From Marinibaculum pumilum (GTDB lineage Bacteria > Pseudomonadota > Alphaproteobacteria > Ferrovibrionales > Ferrovibrionaceae): a DNA stretch of 64,000 bases. This document shows positions 25,234 through 33,788 of the stretch, piece after piece; positions within the stretch are counted from its first letter, which is position 1, and each line of letters begins with the position of its first letter. Under the pieces are notes generated by a model that was not told where the DNA came from, did not search any database, and saw only the letters and a program-made list of their open reading frames with translations. A program made the position numbers and the translations under genes. The DNA is taken from the NCBI RefSeq assembly GCF_042646425.1, contig NZ_JBHRTR010000054.1, forward strand, positions 372,001 to 436,000, given 5' to 3'.

Positions 25234-26751
25234 TCAGACGATCCCGCCGGGCAGGAACAGCCAGTCGGTCGACAGCCAGGACGGCCGCGCGGTGTCGGAG
25301 ACGACCCGCACCCGCAGGCTGGCGGCATGGCCGAAGCCGCGCACCTCGCGCCAGCCCTTGAAGGTCTGGGTGCCGCCGCCCCAGGCGAACTGGCCCCATT
25401 TCGAACTGCCCCAGATGCCGGCCGCGTTCGCTGCCGGCACGGCGGCGGCGGTCGGCGCCTGGATCTGGAAGTCCAGGTTCAGGTCCAGCGCCACCGCCGG
25501 CGCCTGCGCGGATTGGAAGATCGGCCGCACCCGCTTGAACGCTTTCACCCGGCCGGGCATGCGGAAATAGCTGAACGCCTGCAGCGCATCGCCGGCGATC
25601 GCGGTGCCGGCATCGTCGGTGCCGGTGTCGAAGCGGCAGACCCGGCCGTCGGCGGTGCCGAAATGCGCGTGCCCCCCCAGCAGGCCCCAGCACAGGGCGT
25701 CGATGCCGGTGAAGCGGCAAGGCCGCCGCGTGTTGGTGTTGAAGACGTGCTGCACCGCCGTGGCGGCGGAGGTCGGCACGTTGAAGATCAGCATCTGCCC
25801 GCCGGCATAGGCGAGCGCCTGCCAGCCCGGCAGCCCGCCATGTTCGCGCACCGCCTCGTTGACGGCGGCGTTGATCTGGCTGGACAGGGCCACCCGCTGC
25901 GACTGGCTGCGGTCCACCGACAGGATCGAGGAGGCGAAGACATAGCCGTCCTGGGTGATCATCACCAGGTCGGCGCCCATCTTGATCATGCAGCGCCGGC
26001 CGATCGGCTTGCCGATGCGGAACACGCCGACCAGCGCCCAGGTCGCGGCGTCGGACGGGTCGGTGCCCTGGTAGACGATCGCCTCCCCTTCGGAGGTCAG
26101 GAACAGGGCGACATCGTCGGAGCCGGCGCCGCCGTCGCGGCTCCAGGTGCCCATCGCCATGACATAGCCGCCCAGGCTGGCGATGCCGCCCAGCGGGAAG
26201 GCGGTCGCCGTGCCGCCGATCGCGTTCACCCCCAGGTACCAGGCGGTCAGGCTGTCGCGCGCGCCGAACCAGAGCCGGCGCTGGTGCAGGTTGCACCAGA
26301 CCAGGTCCGCCACCGTCGGGCCGGTGAAGGAGGCCGTCGACCAGCTCGACCCGTCATAGAGCCGGGGCGCGTCGGCGCCGTTCACCGCCAGGAGGTACTT
26401 GCCGCCGGCGGTCTGGATCTGCACCGACTGGAAGCGGCTGTTCGACAGGCCGGAGACGGTGGCCAAAGGGCCCGCCGCCGCCGCACGCGCATCGTAGATG
26501 CCGCCATCGGCCACCGCCCACAGCTCCCCCGTCCCGTCGGCGGCGACATAGTCCAGCAGGCTCTCCACCGGCCCCGGCAGGCCGGTGACATGGGCGGCGG
26601 AGCCGCGCCGCAGGGTCACCCGGTCGGTGCCGGGGAACCAGTTGTCCAGGATCACCGCATCGGTCGCCGGCATGTCCGCCAGCGCATCCCGCGCGTTCCA
26701 GCCGCCCACCGGCGCCGGAACCGATACCGATCGCGCCGCCGCTCGGGCCAT
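25234..26751 (-). CDS. Podovirus tail nozzle protein (tail tubular protein B-like)
   Basis: 505 residues. The N-terminus is VPAPVGGWNARDALADMPATDAVILDNWFPGTD, a hallmark of podovirus nozzle or stabilisation proteins. It is followed by beta-propeller-like repeats (GELWAVADGGIYD, GKYLLAVNGADAPRLYDGS, HQRRLWFGARDSL, GYVMAMGTWSRDGG, GEAIVYQGTDP) and a beta-sandwich region at the C-terminus. It would form the distal tube below the adaptor ring. Between it and the adaptor gene, normally its neighbour, an AT-rich Ntn-hydrolase gene and a terminator have been inserted, so its expression in the late operon must pass that terminator. Confidence 0.82.
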   Translation of the reverse strand: MARAAARSVSVPAPVGGWNARDALADMPATDAVILDNWFPGTDRVTLRRGSAAHVTGLPGPVESLLDYVAADGTGELWAVADGGIYDARAAAAGPLATVSGLSNSRFQSVQIQTAGGKYLLAVNGADAPRLYDGSSWSTASFTGPTVADLVWCNLHQRRLWFGARDSLTAWYLGVNAIGGTATAFPLGGIASLGGYVMAMGTWSRDGGAGSDDVALFLTSEGEAIVYQGTDPSDAATWALVGVFRIGKPIGRRCMIKMGADLVMITQDGYVFASSILSVDRSQSQRVALSSQINAAVNEAVREHGGLPGWQALAYAGGQMLIFNVPTSAATAVQHVFNTNTRRPCRFTGIDALCWGLLGGHAHFGTADGRVCRFDTGTDDAGTAIAGDALQAFSYFRMPGRVKAFKRVRPIFQSAQAPAVALDLNLDFQIQAPTAAAVPAANAAGIWGSSKWGQFAWGGGTQTFKGWREVRGFGHAASLRVRVVSDTARPSWLSTDWLFLPGGIV

Positions 26752-26761
26752 GGGAAATCTC

Positions 26762-26789
26762 CAAAGAAAAAGGCGCCCGGAGGCGCCTT
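26762..26789 (-). terminator. Intrinsic terminator closing the Ntn-hydrolase moron
   Basis: AAGGCGCC and GGCGCCTT form a perfect 8-bp stem with a 4-base loop (26770-26789). Read on the minus strand it is followed by TTTTTCTTT, which makes a canonical Rho-independent terminator. It lies after the Ntn-hydrolase gene and before the nozzle gene, so it isolates the cargo gene and would stop late transcription unless antitermination operates. Confidence 0.8.
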
Positions 26790-26888
26790 AAATTGATATC
26801 AAAAAAATATTGATAAAACTAAATATTTCTATTCAAAATAAATTTCTTGTCTTTATTCAAGATTGCCTTTTTCCTCTTCGAAATTCCT

Positions 26889-27764
26889 CTATTTTTTTTC
26901 ACTTTCAACAGACTGAGATTGAGTTTTCCGAGAGGTTTCGTCTTGTTTTTCAAAAAATTTGTCAATTTCTTGTCTCCCTTGATTTCTCGCAGCATCCGCC
27001 TTCCTTTTAATTCGTCGATACTCCCGATCGACTTTCTCGAGCAGCGGACCGTCAATTCTTAAGGCGTCACCCGGATTGGCCCCCAGTGCCCAAATATCTG
27101 TCTCCGCACCTACGCCTGGTGCTGTTTCTGCAGCACGCTTTCCAATATATAAACTCAATAGAGCTTCCGCATTCGGCGTCTCATAACTATGGCGCGCGAG
27201 CATTAACTCCGATTCAGCATGTCTGGCGCCACTTCCGATCGCAGCAAATGATATAGAATCGGAACATGAAATCTCACCATTCTGTATTACATAGATGCTT
27301 GGCAGTGCGTAGCCAAATCTCATGTCTATTCCGGCGACGATTACCTCAACATCTGGCACTGGATAACTGATAATATCTTCCACCACCCTATTTACTATAT
27401 CACTGTGCATGTTCTTTTGTTTTATAATAAATTCATCCAAGCTCAAACCCAAAGGGTTCAATAGATCCGCCTCCGCCCTTCTCCTTTTTAATTCATTTCT
27501 ATACTTCAAATACAAATCTGCTATGAATTTTACATTCAACCAATCATCTGGCTTTTCGTGAATAATCTTATCTACTTCAATTTTCACATTTTGGGTAACT
27601 TCAGCATGAAAATCAGCATCTCCACTAAACAGTATTGCTATAGCAGGGGTCAAGAAAAGCATCTTTCTCAGGTTTGGCTCAAATTGTATATCTCCTGCCG
27701 TTAACATCCTATCGGAGGCAAGTAGTAGCATACGTTGACTTCTGACTGCGATGCAGACGGTCAT
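26889..27764 (-). CDS. Proteasome-like Ntn hydrolase (HslV/20S beta fold), AT-rich moron
   Basis: 291 residues. Once the initiator Met is removed the protein begins with Thr. The three catalytic residues of the proteasome family are exactly spaced: Thr2, Asp18 in LLASDRMLTAGD and Lys34 in EPNLRKM correspond to Thr1, Asp17 and Lys33. A GSGARHAESELM motif (177-188) and a Tyr-EALLSLYIGKRAAE helix match the C-terminal half of beta-type subunits. A charged helical tail (about 245-291, Lys/Arg/Glu/Gln) is extra. No ATPase partner is nearby. The gene is AT-rich, lies between the adaptor and nozzle genes of a GC-rich operon, and has its own leader and terminator. Substrate unknown: a protease or amidase acting in the lysogen is inferred. 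Confidence 0.72.
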   Translation of the reverse strand: MTVCIAVRSQRMLLLASDRMLTAGDIQFEPNLRKMLFLTPAIAILFSGDADFHAEVTQNVKIEVDKIIHEKPDDWLNVKFIADLYLKYRNELKRRRAEADLLNPLGLSLDEFIIKQKNMHSDIVNRVVEDIISYPVPDVEVIVAGIDMRFGYALPSIYVIQNGEISCSDSISFAAIGSGARHAESELMLARHSYETPNAEALLSLYIGKRAAETAPGVGAETDIWALGANPGDALRIDGPLLEKVDREYRRIKRKADAARNQGRQEIDKFFEKQDETSRKTQSQSVESEKK

Positions 27765-27815
27765 GAGGATGTGCCTTCTGGACCCTATAGATATCGCAGC
27801 GACCTGTCACAGCGA

Positions 27816-27837
27816 TTGCTAAATCCTACTTTAGCAA
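27816..27837. promoter_or_regulatory. Perfect 8-bp inverted repeat upstream of the Ntn hydrolase
   Basis: TTGCTAAA and TTTAGCAA are separated by six bases, 52 bases before the hydrolase ATG, in a 150-bp leader that is not coding. No T-tract follows on either strand, so an operator is more likely than a terminator. A weak promoter-like pair (GTGACA and TATAGG, 15 bases apart) lies between it and the start. Confidence 0.5.
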
Positions 27838-27914
27838 CAGCGATGCATTCCTTGCCATCCCCGGTTGTTGCACCCAACTCGGGCACGGATGCTGGTACTC
27901 TAAGTCGATTGATC

Positions 27915-28571
27915 CTACTGAAAGATATCCCCCGCCGACAGCACAGCCAGCTCCGCCTGGTCGCTGGCGATCAGGTCGGCCAGGCGCTCGCGGTAGCGCG
28001 CCATCGCCAGGCCGGCGGGCTGGCCCTCGCCGTCCAGGAAGGCGGCCGTCATGTGCAGCTGCACCAGGATCGGATCGACCAGCGCGGTGTCGCTGTCGGC
28101 TATCCAGGCCGCCTGGCCGGCGCCGCCGGCGGCGGCGCACCAGTGGCGGCTGACATATTCCAAGGCATAGCTCTCGCCGCCCGCCGGGGCTGGCAGGACC
28201 AGCAGGGTGCCGGCGCGCAGGGCGAAGCGGCGGCGGCCGGCATGGCCTTCGGCCTTCAGCGCCGCCCAGGCAGCCGGCGGCACCGGGCCGGTCAGGCGCA
28301 CCCGGTTCGCGCGGTCCCACAGGGTCTCCGGCAGCATGCGGTCAAAATCCGCCGGCAGGGCGCCGGCCTGTTCCTCCTGGCCCAGGGCCGTGAAGACATG
28401 CTCGCGGCGCAGCGCGGCCCAGGGATGGGCGCGGGCGACCGCCTCCCCCGCCTCCTGCGCCAGCTGCAGCAGGCGCTGGCCGCCCGGGTCGGTGGAGCCG
28501 GCCAGGGCCAGCGGCCGGTCCAGCTGCACCTTGTCGGCCACCGCGCGGCCGATCTCGATCAACGTGGTCAT
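27915..28571 (-). CDS. Phage head-tail adaptor (tail tubular protein A/gatekeeper-like)
   Basis: 218 residues. The N-terminal half is helical (MTTLIEIGRAVADKVQL, then LLQLAQEAGEAVARAHPWAAL), followed by beta-strand pairs (RRFALRAGTLLVLPAP, YALEYVSRHWC) and a C-terminal helix ending with AELAVLSAGDIFQ. This helix-bundle-plus-sandwich layout and the place between head and nozzle genes fit the dodecameric adaptor ring of podoviruses. The start ATG overlaps the upstream DUF115 stop (ATGA-type 4-base overlap). The gene is host-like in GC, unlike the moron that follows it. Confidence 0.72.
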   Translation of the reverse strand: MTTLIEIGRAVADKVQLDRPLALAGSTDPGGQRLLQLAQEAGEAVARAHPWAALRREHVFTALGQEEQAGALPADFDRMLPETLWDRANRVRLTGPVPPAAWAALKAEGHAGRRRFALRAGTLLVLPAPAGGESYALEYVSRHWCAAAGGAGQAAWIADSDTALVDPILVQLHMTAAFLDGEGQPAGLAMARYRERLADLIASDQAELAVLSAGDIFQ

Positions 28572-29245
28572 GGTTCCGCAGGCTCCAGCATGTCCCCGGT
28601 CTCCAGAATGTCGGTGGCTGCAAGCGCGTCGAACCAGCGCCCGCCGGTTCGCAGCATCGCCGCCGCCAGATGCCCCTGCCCGCGCAGCCGGATATCCAGG
28701 CCGGCGGCCCGCATCGCCGGCAGCGCCTCGGCCAGGAAGACGGCCTGCCGCAGCAGCTGCGGCTGGCTGCGCCAGAGCATCCCGTCGCAGCCCACCAGGC
28801 ACCACCAGCCAGCCGGGTCGCGGTCCCAGACATGGGCCGGCGCCACGGGGTCGACCGGGTAGCAGCAATCGGCGCCGAACAGGTCGATGCGGCGATAGCC
28901 GAGCATCGCCGCCAGGACCGGCGCGCGGGTCATCGCGCTGGGGCCGCCGGGCACGGCATCCGGGCCTTCCGCCGCCGCCGATTGCGGCTGCCAGAGGGTC
29001 ACCCGCTGGCCGTCGAGGGCATCGAGGACCGACGGATCCACGCAGTCGGCCACCAGGTATTGCGCCAGCCGCGACGGGTGCCGGACGAAACCGGCGCAGA
29101 GCGGCTGCGGGTCCAGGATCAGGTGCCAGTCCGGCACCCGCCCGGCGCGCAGCCAGTCGAAGGCGCCGTTGATCGCCATCACCTCCCCCGGCCAGGCCAG
29201 GATCTCGTCCAGATGTGCGGCGGCGGAAGCGCCGCCGCCCACCAC
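28568..29245 (-). CDS. DUF115/MptE-like Rossmann protein in the phage head module
   Basis: 225 residues from the first standard start (GTG). A Rossmann core appears as VVGGGASAAAHLDEI, EVMAINGAFDWL, WHLILDPQP, QYLVADCVDPSVLDAL and YRRIDLFGADCCYPV. These resemble the DUF115 group that includes 6-hydroxymethylpterin pyrophosphokinase MptE and flagellin-glycosylation Maf proteins. Open frame with family-like sequence continues upstream to a CTG at 29383 that overlaps the previous stop (CTGA), so the true N-terminus may be 46 residues longer with a rare start codon. Its role in a virion operon is unclear; decoration or a sugar/nucleotide-related function is speculative. Confidence 0.65.
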   Translation of the reverse strand: MVGGGASAAAHLDEILAWPGEVMAINGAFDWLRAGRVPDWHLILDPQPLCAGFVRHPSRLAQYLVADCVDPSVLDALDGQRVTLWQPQSAAAEGPDAVPGGPSAMTRAPVLAAMLGYRRIDLFGADCCYPVDPVAPAHVWDRDPAGWWCLVGCDGMLWRSQPQLLRQAVFLAEALPAMRAAGLDIRLRGQGHLAAAMLRTGGRWFDALAATDILETGDMLEPAEP

Positions 29246-29379
29246 CGCCAGCGGCCGGTCATGGGCGGCGCGCGGCGCAAGGCCGGGCAGGCCGCGCAGC
29301 GCGGCCCGATGCCGGTTGGCGTCCCGGTTGCCGGCCAGGACCGCGCCGGGAACGGGCGGCCTGGCCGGCGGCAGGATGG

Positions 29380-29583
29380 TCAGGATGCGACCAGTCCCAG
29401 ATTGCGCAGAGCGGTCAGGATCGCGTTCACCGCATTGGCGGTGGTGGAGGCGGTGCCCGCCGTGCTGGCGATGGCGCCGGCCTGGGCGACCGGGGTGGCG
29501 CCGTAGAAGGCGATCCGGTCGCCGGCGCCGGCGCCCATCACGGTGCCGTCGGGGTTCTGGTCGGACAGATGCCTGATGCTCAT
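29380..29583 (-). CDS. Small phage head protein (fibre/decoration type)
   Basis: 67 residues, ISDQNPDGTVMG then DRIAFYGATPVAQ, an Ala/Thr-rich linker and a short closing helix (NAVNAILTALRNLGLVAS). Proteins of this design are very common directly after coat genes in tailed phages and are thought to be head fibres or decoration proteins. It lies 26 bases after the coat gene. The recognition is by pattern and position. Confidence 0.7.
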   Translation of the reverse strand: MSIRHLSDQNPDGTVMGAGAGDRIAFYGATPVAQAGAIASTAGTASTTANAVNAILTALRNLGLVAS

Positions 29584-29609
29584 GTCTCTTACTCCTTTCC
29601 CGCTGCCGC

Positions 29610-30827
29610 TCAGTTGAAGCCGATGCGGCAGGCCAGGTCGGGCCGCACCGCCTTGTGGCCGTAGAGCACGTCGATGCGGCAGGGCAGGTTGTCGTTGTTG
29701 ATGTCGTACTGGCGCACCACCCGCATCGAGATGCCGTCGAACACCTCGCGCGCGGCGAAGTCGACCCCCTTGGGCATCACCAGGTCGGCGGTGGCGAAGG
29801 CGAAGGCGTCGCGGTGATAGCCCATCGAGATGGCATAGTCGGCGGCATTGCCGATGCCGGTGGTGCGGTCGCTCTCCACCTTCAGCACCGCGCCCGCATC
29901 CGTCGGGCTGGCGGCGACGTTCTGCCGGGCGCCGGCAGTGACGATCGCCGGCGCGATCGGGATCGACGCATAGCCGGATGCCACATCGGCGGTGACCGTG
30001 AACTGCTTCAGCACGCCCAGGTCGGCCTTGGTCTCCGGATGGACGGCGTTGCAGCCCTCGAAGCAGACGATGTCGCCGCGGCGGAAGCTGCCGGTGACGG
30101 TGCCGTTCACCGTGACGGTGCTGCCGGACTGGCCGGCGCCGCCGACATTGGCGCCGGTATCGGGGCCGGCCTCGGTGCCGGTCAGGTGGATCGGCAGCAG
30201 GGTCGTCTCATAGACCTCCTGGTAGCCGACGAACTGGTTGGCGACCATGCCCTCCCGGAACTGGCTGCCGATCTCCTTCTGCGGGTTGAACAGGCCGGAG
30301 ACCGCCTCCACCAGGCTGACATTGTCGGTCGGGTTCAGCAGCAGGCAGCGGTCGGACATCGGCGCCAGGCTCTCCGTCAGCACCCGCGCGGAGTTCAGCA
30401 CGCCGAGCAGGGTGAGGCCGGAACCGACATCGGAGACCTCGTTGGCGACATCCCGGTACATCGACAGGGCATCGGCCTCGATGTTCGCCGCCAGCACCGC
30501 CATCGCCGGCTCCAGGATCCGCTTCGAGAAATCGTCCAGGTCCAGGGTCAGGTCCTTCGACGTGAAGGCCATATCGACACCCTTCTGGGTCGCGACCTGC
30601 AGGGTCACCGACTGCTCCGACGTGTCCTGCACCTGGATCTGGCGGCCGGTGCGGACGGTATATTCGTTCGGCAGGCGGATCTTCAGGCTGTCGCCGATCT
30701 TCGCCCCGTCCTGGGCGAAGCTGTCGTCGTACTGCCGGTTGATGCTGCCCACGAAGCGCAGCTTCTGGTGCAGGATGCGCAGCGCCTCCCGCGTCACCTG
30801 GGTGGGGGTGAGGATCGCATTGGCCAT
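29610..30827 (-). CDS. Major capsid protein, P22 coat (gp5) family
   Basis: 405 residues. Landmarks are the start MANAILTPTQVTREALRILHQ, IGDSLKIRLPNEYTVRTG, QSVTLQVATQKGVDMAFTSKDLTLDLDDFS and a C-terminal LPCRIDVLYGHKAVRPDLACRI. It has the P22-type HK97 fold organisation with an inserted telokin-like domain in the middle (about 220-300, the region with FRRGDIVCFEGCNAVHPET). It assembles on the scaffold encoded upstream. A 250-bp non-coding interval holding a dispersed repeat separates it from the scaffold gene. Confidence 0.88.
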   Translation of the reverse strand: MANAILTPTQVTREALRILHQKLRFVGSINRQYDDSFAQDGAKIGDSLKIRLPNEYTVRTGRQIQVQDTSEQSVTLQVATQKGVDMAFTSKDLTLDLDDFSKRILEPAMAVLAANIEADALSMYRDVANEVSDVGSGLTLLGVLNSARVLTESLAPMSDRCLLLNPTDNVSLVEAVSGLFNPQKEIGSQFREGMVANQFVGYQEVYETTLLPIHLTGTEAGPDTGANVGGAGQSGSTVTVNGTVTGSFRRGDIVCFEGCNAVHPETKADLGVLKQFTVTADVASGYASIPIAPAIVTAGARQNVAASPTDAGAVLKVESDRTTGIGNAADYAISMGYHRDAFAFATADLVMPKGVDFAAREVFDGISMRVVRQYDINNDNLPCRIDVLYGHKAVRPDLACRIGFN

Positions 30828-30924
30828 GGAAAAGAAATCCTTCTGTGGGAAAGCGGCGCCTCACGGCGCTGCGTGTGAGTTGGGGTTCGCCTCCGGCTGA
30901 TGATGCCGCTGCTGCCACAATTCC

Positions 30925-31050
30925 CGCCGTCGTCCCCGGGCCTGACCCGGGGACCGTGACGGAACGGCGAAGCTGCGGGACGGTGGTGCGTCATCGCCGG
31001 CGCTGGGATCCTCGGCCAGAGAAACCCAATTCCGGGCCCGAGGATGACGG
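30925..31050. repeat. Composite palindromic repeat, prophage copy
   Basis: A perfect 9-bp stem (GTCCCCGGG and CCCGGGGAC, 30932-30954) is followed by CGTGACGGAACGGCGA and, about 50 bases on, a second pair of arms ATCCTCGG and CCGAGGAT (31008-31045). The same elements in inverted order occur near 54.9-55.0 kb in host DNA. It fills most of the gap between coat and scaffold genes. Confidence 0.8.
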
Positions 31051-31077
31051 AAACAGGGAGGGGCTTCCCCGCCGCCC

Positions 31078-31980
31078 TCAGCCGCGCCGTGCCGCCAGCT
31101 GGCGGTTGCGCGCGCGCATCCAGCTTTCCACCCCCTGCCGGTCGTGCGGGCCGGCGGCGGCGCCGCCGCCGGTCCCCGACAATGACCGCACCGGGCCGGG
31201 GCTGCGGGTCTCCGCCTTCGGGCCGCGGCTCTTGCTGGCCGCCTGGGCCCGGTCCCAGAGCATCGCCTTGCGGGCCATCACCGCCATCTCCGGTGCCAGC
31301 GGCCAGGCCTGCGCCTGTTCCGCCGGCAGGCCATAGGCCTGCTGGACATAGGCGACGACCTCGTCGGCCTGGGCGGCGAAGCCCGGGTCCATCCGGCCGA
31401 CCCGCTGCTTTCCCTCCGCCATCGCCTGTTGGCGCCAGGCGCCCTGGGCGGTGCGGAGGTGCGACTGCACATGGTCGAGCCGGTCCATCGCCCGGTCCTG
31501 CTGCTGGCGCAGCCGGGCAAGCTCGTCGGACAGGCGGCGCGCCCGGTCCGGGTCGGACTGCCAGAGCCGGGGCATGTCCACCCCCTCCAGCGCCCGCACC
31601 CGGTCGCGCAGCTGCGCCGCCTGGGCATAGGCTTCCAGCGCGTCGGTGTTCAGCTCCGACAGCTCGTCCAGCGAGCTGCGCGCCGCCTCCGCCGTCTTGC
31701 GGATCTCCGCCGCCTCCTGGAATTTCTGGTTGGCGCCGGCGGTCACCTGCTTCGCATAAACCTGCAGCGCCTCCGCCGCATCGGCGACACTGGCGTCGCG
31801 TGCGAAGCGGGCCTTGGTGCCGCCGAAATCGAACTCGATGCCGTCGGACTCCGTGTCGTCATCCGCCGGCTCCGCATCCGGCTCCACCGGCCCGGCCACC
31901 TCTTCCGCCTGCGGTTCCGCGGACGGTTCCGCCTGCACGTCGTCGCTTTCCGACGGCTCGATCGCTTCCTGTTCGCTCAC
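31078..31980 (-). CDS. Phage scaffolding protein
   Basis: 300 residues. The N-terminal 50 are very acidic (Glu/Asp/Ser/Pro, EPSESDDVQAEPSAEP), followed by a long coiled-coil region rich in Ala, Glu, Gln and Arg (about 65-190) and a basic C-terminus ending RARNRQLAARRG, which would bind the coat protein. Position between portal and coat genes matches P22-type gene order. It overlaps the portal stop by four bases. It directs procapsid assembly and is expelled or degraded before packaging. Confidence 0.82.
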   Translation of the reverse strand: MSEQEAIEPSESDDVQAEPSAEPQAEEVAGPVEPDAEPADDDTESDGIEFDFGGTKARFARDASVADAAEALQVYAKQVTAGANQKFQEAAEIRKTAEAARSSLDELSELNTDALEAYAQAAQLRDRVRALEGVDMPRLWQSDPDRARRLSDELARLRQQQDRAMDRLDHVQSHLRTAQGAWRQQAMAEGKQRVGRMDPGFAAQADEVVAYVQQAYGLPAEQAQAWPLAPEMAVMARKAMLWDRAQAASKSRGPKAETRSPGPVRSLSGTGGGAAAGPHDRQGVESWMRARNRQLAARRG

Positions 31981-33785
31981 ATCGCTCTCCCTGTTGGCAT
32001 GGCGGGCCCCGGCTGCGCCGGGCCCGGGGACGGCCTGACGGGGCCAGGCGGGCCGGCCTGTCCCTGCTGGAGCGGCGCAGGCAGCAGACGCCGCAGCCGC
32101 TCCGCGATCACCTCGGCGCCGGCGAAGTCCATATTGTCGAGCAGCACGTCGCCGACGACCGGCGCCAGTTCCGGCCGCGCGCGGATCAGCTCCACCAGCA
32201 CCTCGCGCGCCTCTTCGCGCTGGGTCTGGTAGCTGGGGCCGGCGCGCACGGTGACGTCGTAGCGGCCGACCGACAGGTCGTAGAGGCGGCCGTCCGGCCC
32301 GCCTCCGGCAGCGCCGCCGCCGGCGCCGGCCAGCGCCACCACCTTCTCAGCCATGTCCTCGCCCAGGATGCGGACCGCCTGCCGCGGCCCGTAGATCGCC
32401 GGGATGATCTCCACCAGGCATTGCCCGGCATAGCGGATCGCGCGGTTCAGGTTGTCCAGGAAGTGGAAGTTGGAGACCTGGCTCTCCCGCTGGCGGGCCA
32501 GGATCGCGCGGCCGCTGGTCTCGTTCGACCGGGCGCCCAGCGCCGGGTCGTAGATGCCGGTGATCGCCTTCATGTCGTCGGCGGCGTTCAGCGCCTCCTG
32601 GATCGCGCCGGCCGGCACCCCGGCGAAAGGCTGGCGCTGTGGCGGCACCGGCCCCTCATAGGTCAGGTAGGCGAAGGAGCGGGCATTGGCCAGCGCCCAT
32701 TTCTGCCGCTCGGTGCCGTTCTGCGGCAGCGCGCCGGCCGGCATCAGCCAGGGCGCGCGCGGCGCCAGCGCCACGAGTTCCGTTGTGGCGGAACGCCAGA
32801 AGTTGAACATCTTCTGCGGGTCGCGGGCGTCGCGGATCAGGGAGCGAAAGCGCCGCCTGCCGTCCAGGATCGTCTCGTCGCCCCAGACCGGGCAGATTGG
32901 GATCGTGCTGCCCGGCCAGTCGGCGGTCTCCAGCACCGCGCTGCCGGAGATCAGCCGGCGGGTGACCTTCGGCACCTCCACCTTGCGTTCCCGCACCACC
33001 TCGACCAGCCCGGTCGGATCGGCGCCGATCATCCGGTGCAGCTCCTCCAGCCAGGCCTCCAGCCGCTCCGCCGGCAGGGTCAGCAGCGACCCATCGGGCA
33101 TCCGTGCCAGCAGCAGGGTCCGCTGCTCATGCTCGCGCCGCCAGTATTCGGAGATCCGCACCCGGCCGTCGTCGCGCGCCGCCCTTCCGTCGCCGTCGAA
33201 GTCGACCGGCTCGGCATCCGGGTGGCGGCGGCGGAAGCTCTCCACCGGCAGGCTTTCGGCGACGAAGGCATGCGCCCAGTCGGCGGCATCGAGCGCGGTG
33301 GAGTCCGGGTCCCAATGCACCTTCAGCGGGTCGGCGATGCGCTCGATCCGCGCCTCCAGATCGAAGCTGTCCGGCCCGGCATGGTCGATGGCGATGCGGA
33401 AGAAGCCGAAGCCGCCGGTCACCGCATGGTCGATCGCGGTGTCATAGGCCTCGTCGGCGCGGGAATGGCGCTCGATCGCCCGGATCAGCCCGCCGATCAC
33501 CGCGGCGGTGTCCGGGTCGGCGCCGGAATCCACCGGGCTGACCCGGATCCCGGGCTTCGCCTGCCGGGCATCGTTCACCACCTGGCGGATGAAGGCCGGC
33601 AGCCGGTTGATGGTCAGCGCCGGCCGCCCCTCCAGCTCCCGCGCCCGGCGCATCGCCGGCTCCCACTGCTCGCCCAGCCGGGCAAAGCGGAAATCCGCCT
33701 CCGCCTCCAGCCGGTCGGCGGCACTGGCCTCGCGGCTGGCGGCGAAGCGGTCGCGCGCCTCCGCCAGGATGTCCTGCTCGCTCAT
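31977..33785 (-). CDS. Portal protein, P22 type
   Basis: 602 residues. Family features are FRFARLGEQWEP near the start, RPALTINRLPAFIRQVVNDARQAKPGIRVSP, a central ISEYWRRE, IPICPVWGDE, MFNFWRSATTELVALAPRAPWLMPAGAL and GRAILARQRESQVSNFHFLDNLNRAIR, which forms the wing/stem/crown of the dodecameric connector. The C-terminal 40 residues are Pro/Gly-rich. It is the DNA gate where the terminase docks and the adaptor ring attaches. Its start lies three bases after the terminase stop. Confidence 0.9.
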   Translation of the reverse strand: MSEQDILAEARDRFAASREASAADRLEAEADFRFARLGEQWEPAMRRARELEGRPALTINRLPAFIRQVVNDARQAKPGIRVSPVDSGADPDTAAVIGGLIRAIERHSRADEAYDTAIDHAVTGGFGFFRIAIDHAGPDSFDLEARIERIADPLKVHWDPDSTALDAADWAHAFVAESLPVESFRRRHPDAEPVDFDGDGRAARDDGRVRISEYWRREHEQRTLLLARMPDGSLLTLPAERLEAWLEELHRMIGADPTGLVEVVRERKVEVPKVTRRLISGSAVLETADWPGSTIPICPVWGDETILDGRRRFRSLIRDARDPQKMFNFWRSATTELVALAPRAPWLMPAGALPQNGTERQKWALANARSFAYLTYEGPVPPQRQPFAGVPAGAIQEALNAADDMKAITGIYDPALGARSNETSGRAILARQRESQVSNFHFLDNLNRAIRYAGQCLVEIIPAIYGPRQAVRILGEDMAEKVVALAGAGGGAAGGGPDGRLYDLSVGRYDVTVRAGPSYQTQREEAREVLVELIRARPELAPVVGDVLLDNMDFAGAEVIAERLRRLLPAPLQQGQAGPPGPVRPSPGPAQPGPAMPTGRAM

Positions 33786-33788
33786 CCC

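Noticed and set aside
26819..27062. Short open frames in the AT-rich segment after the Ntn hydrolase
   Set aside because: Low-complexity Phe/Leu/Lys frames without ribosome sites, overlapping the hydrolase gene end.
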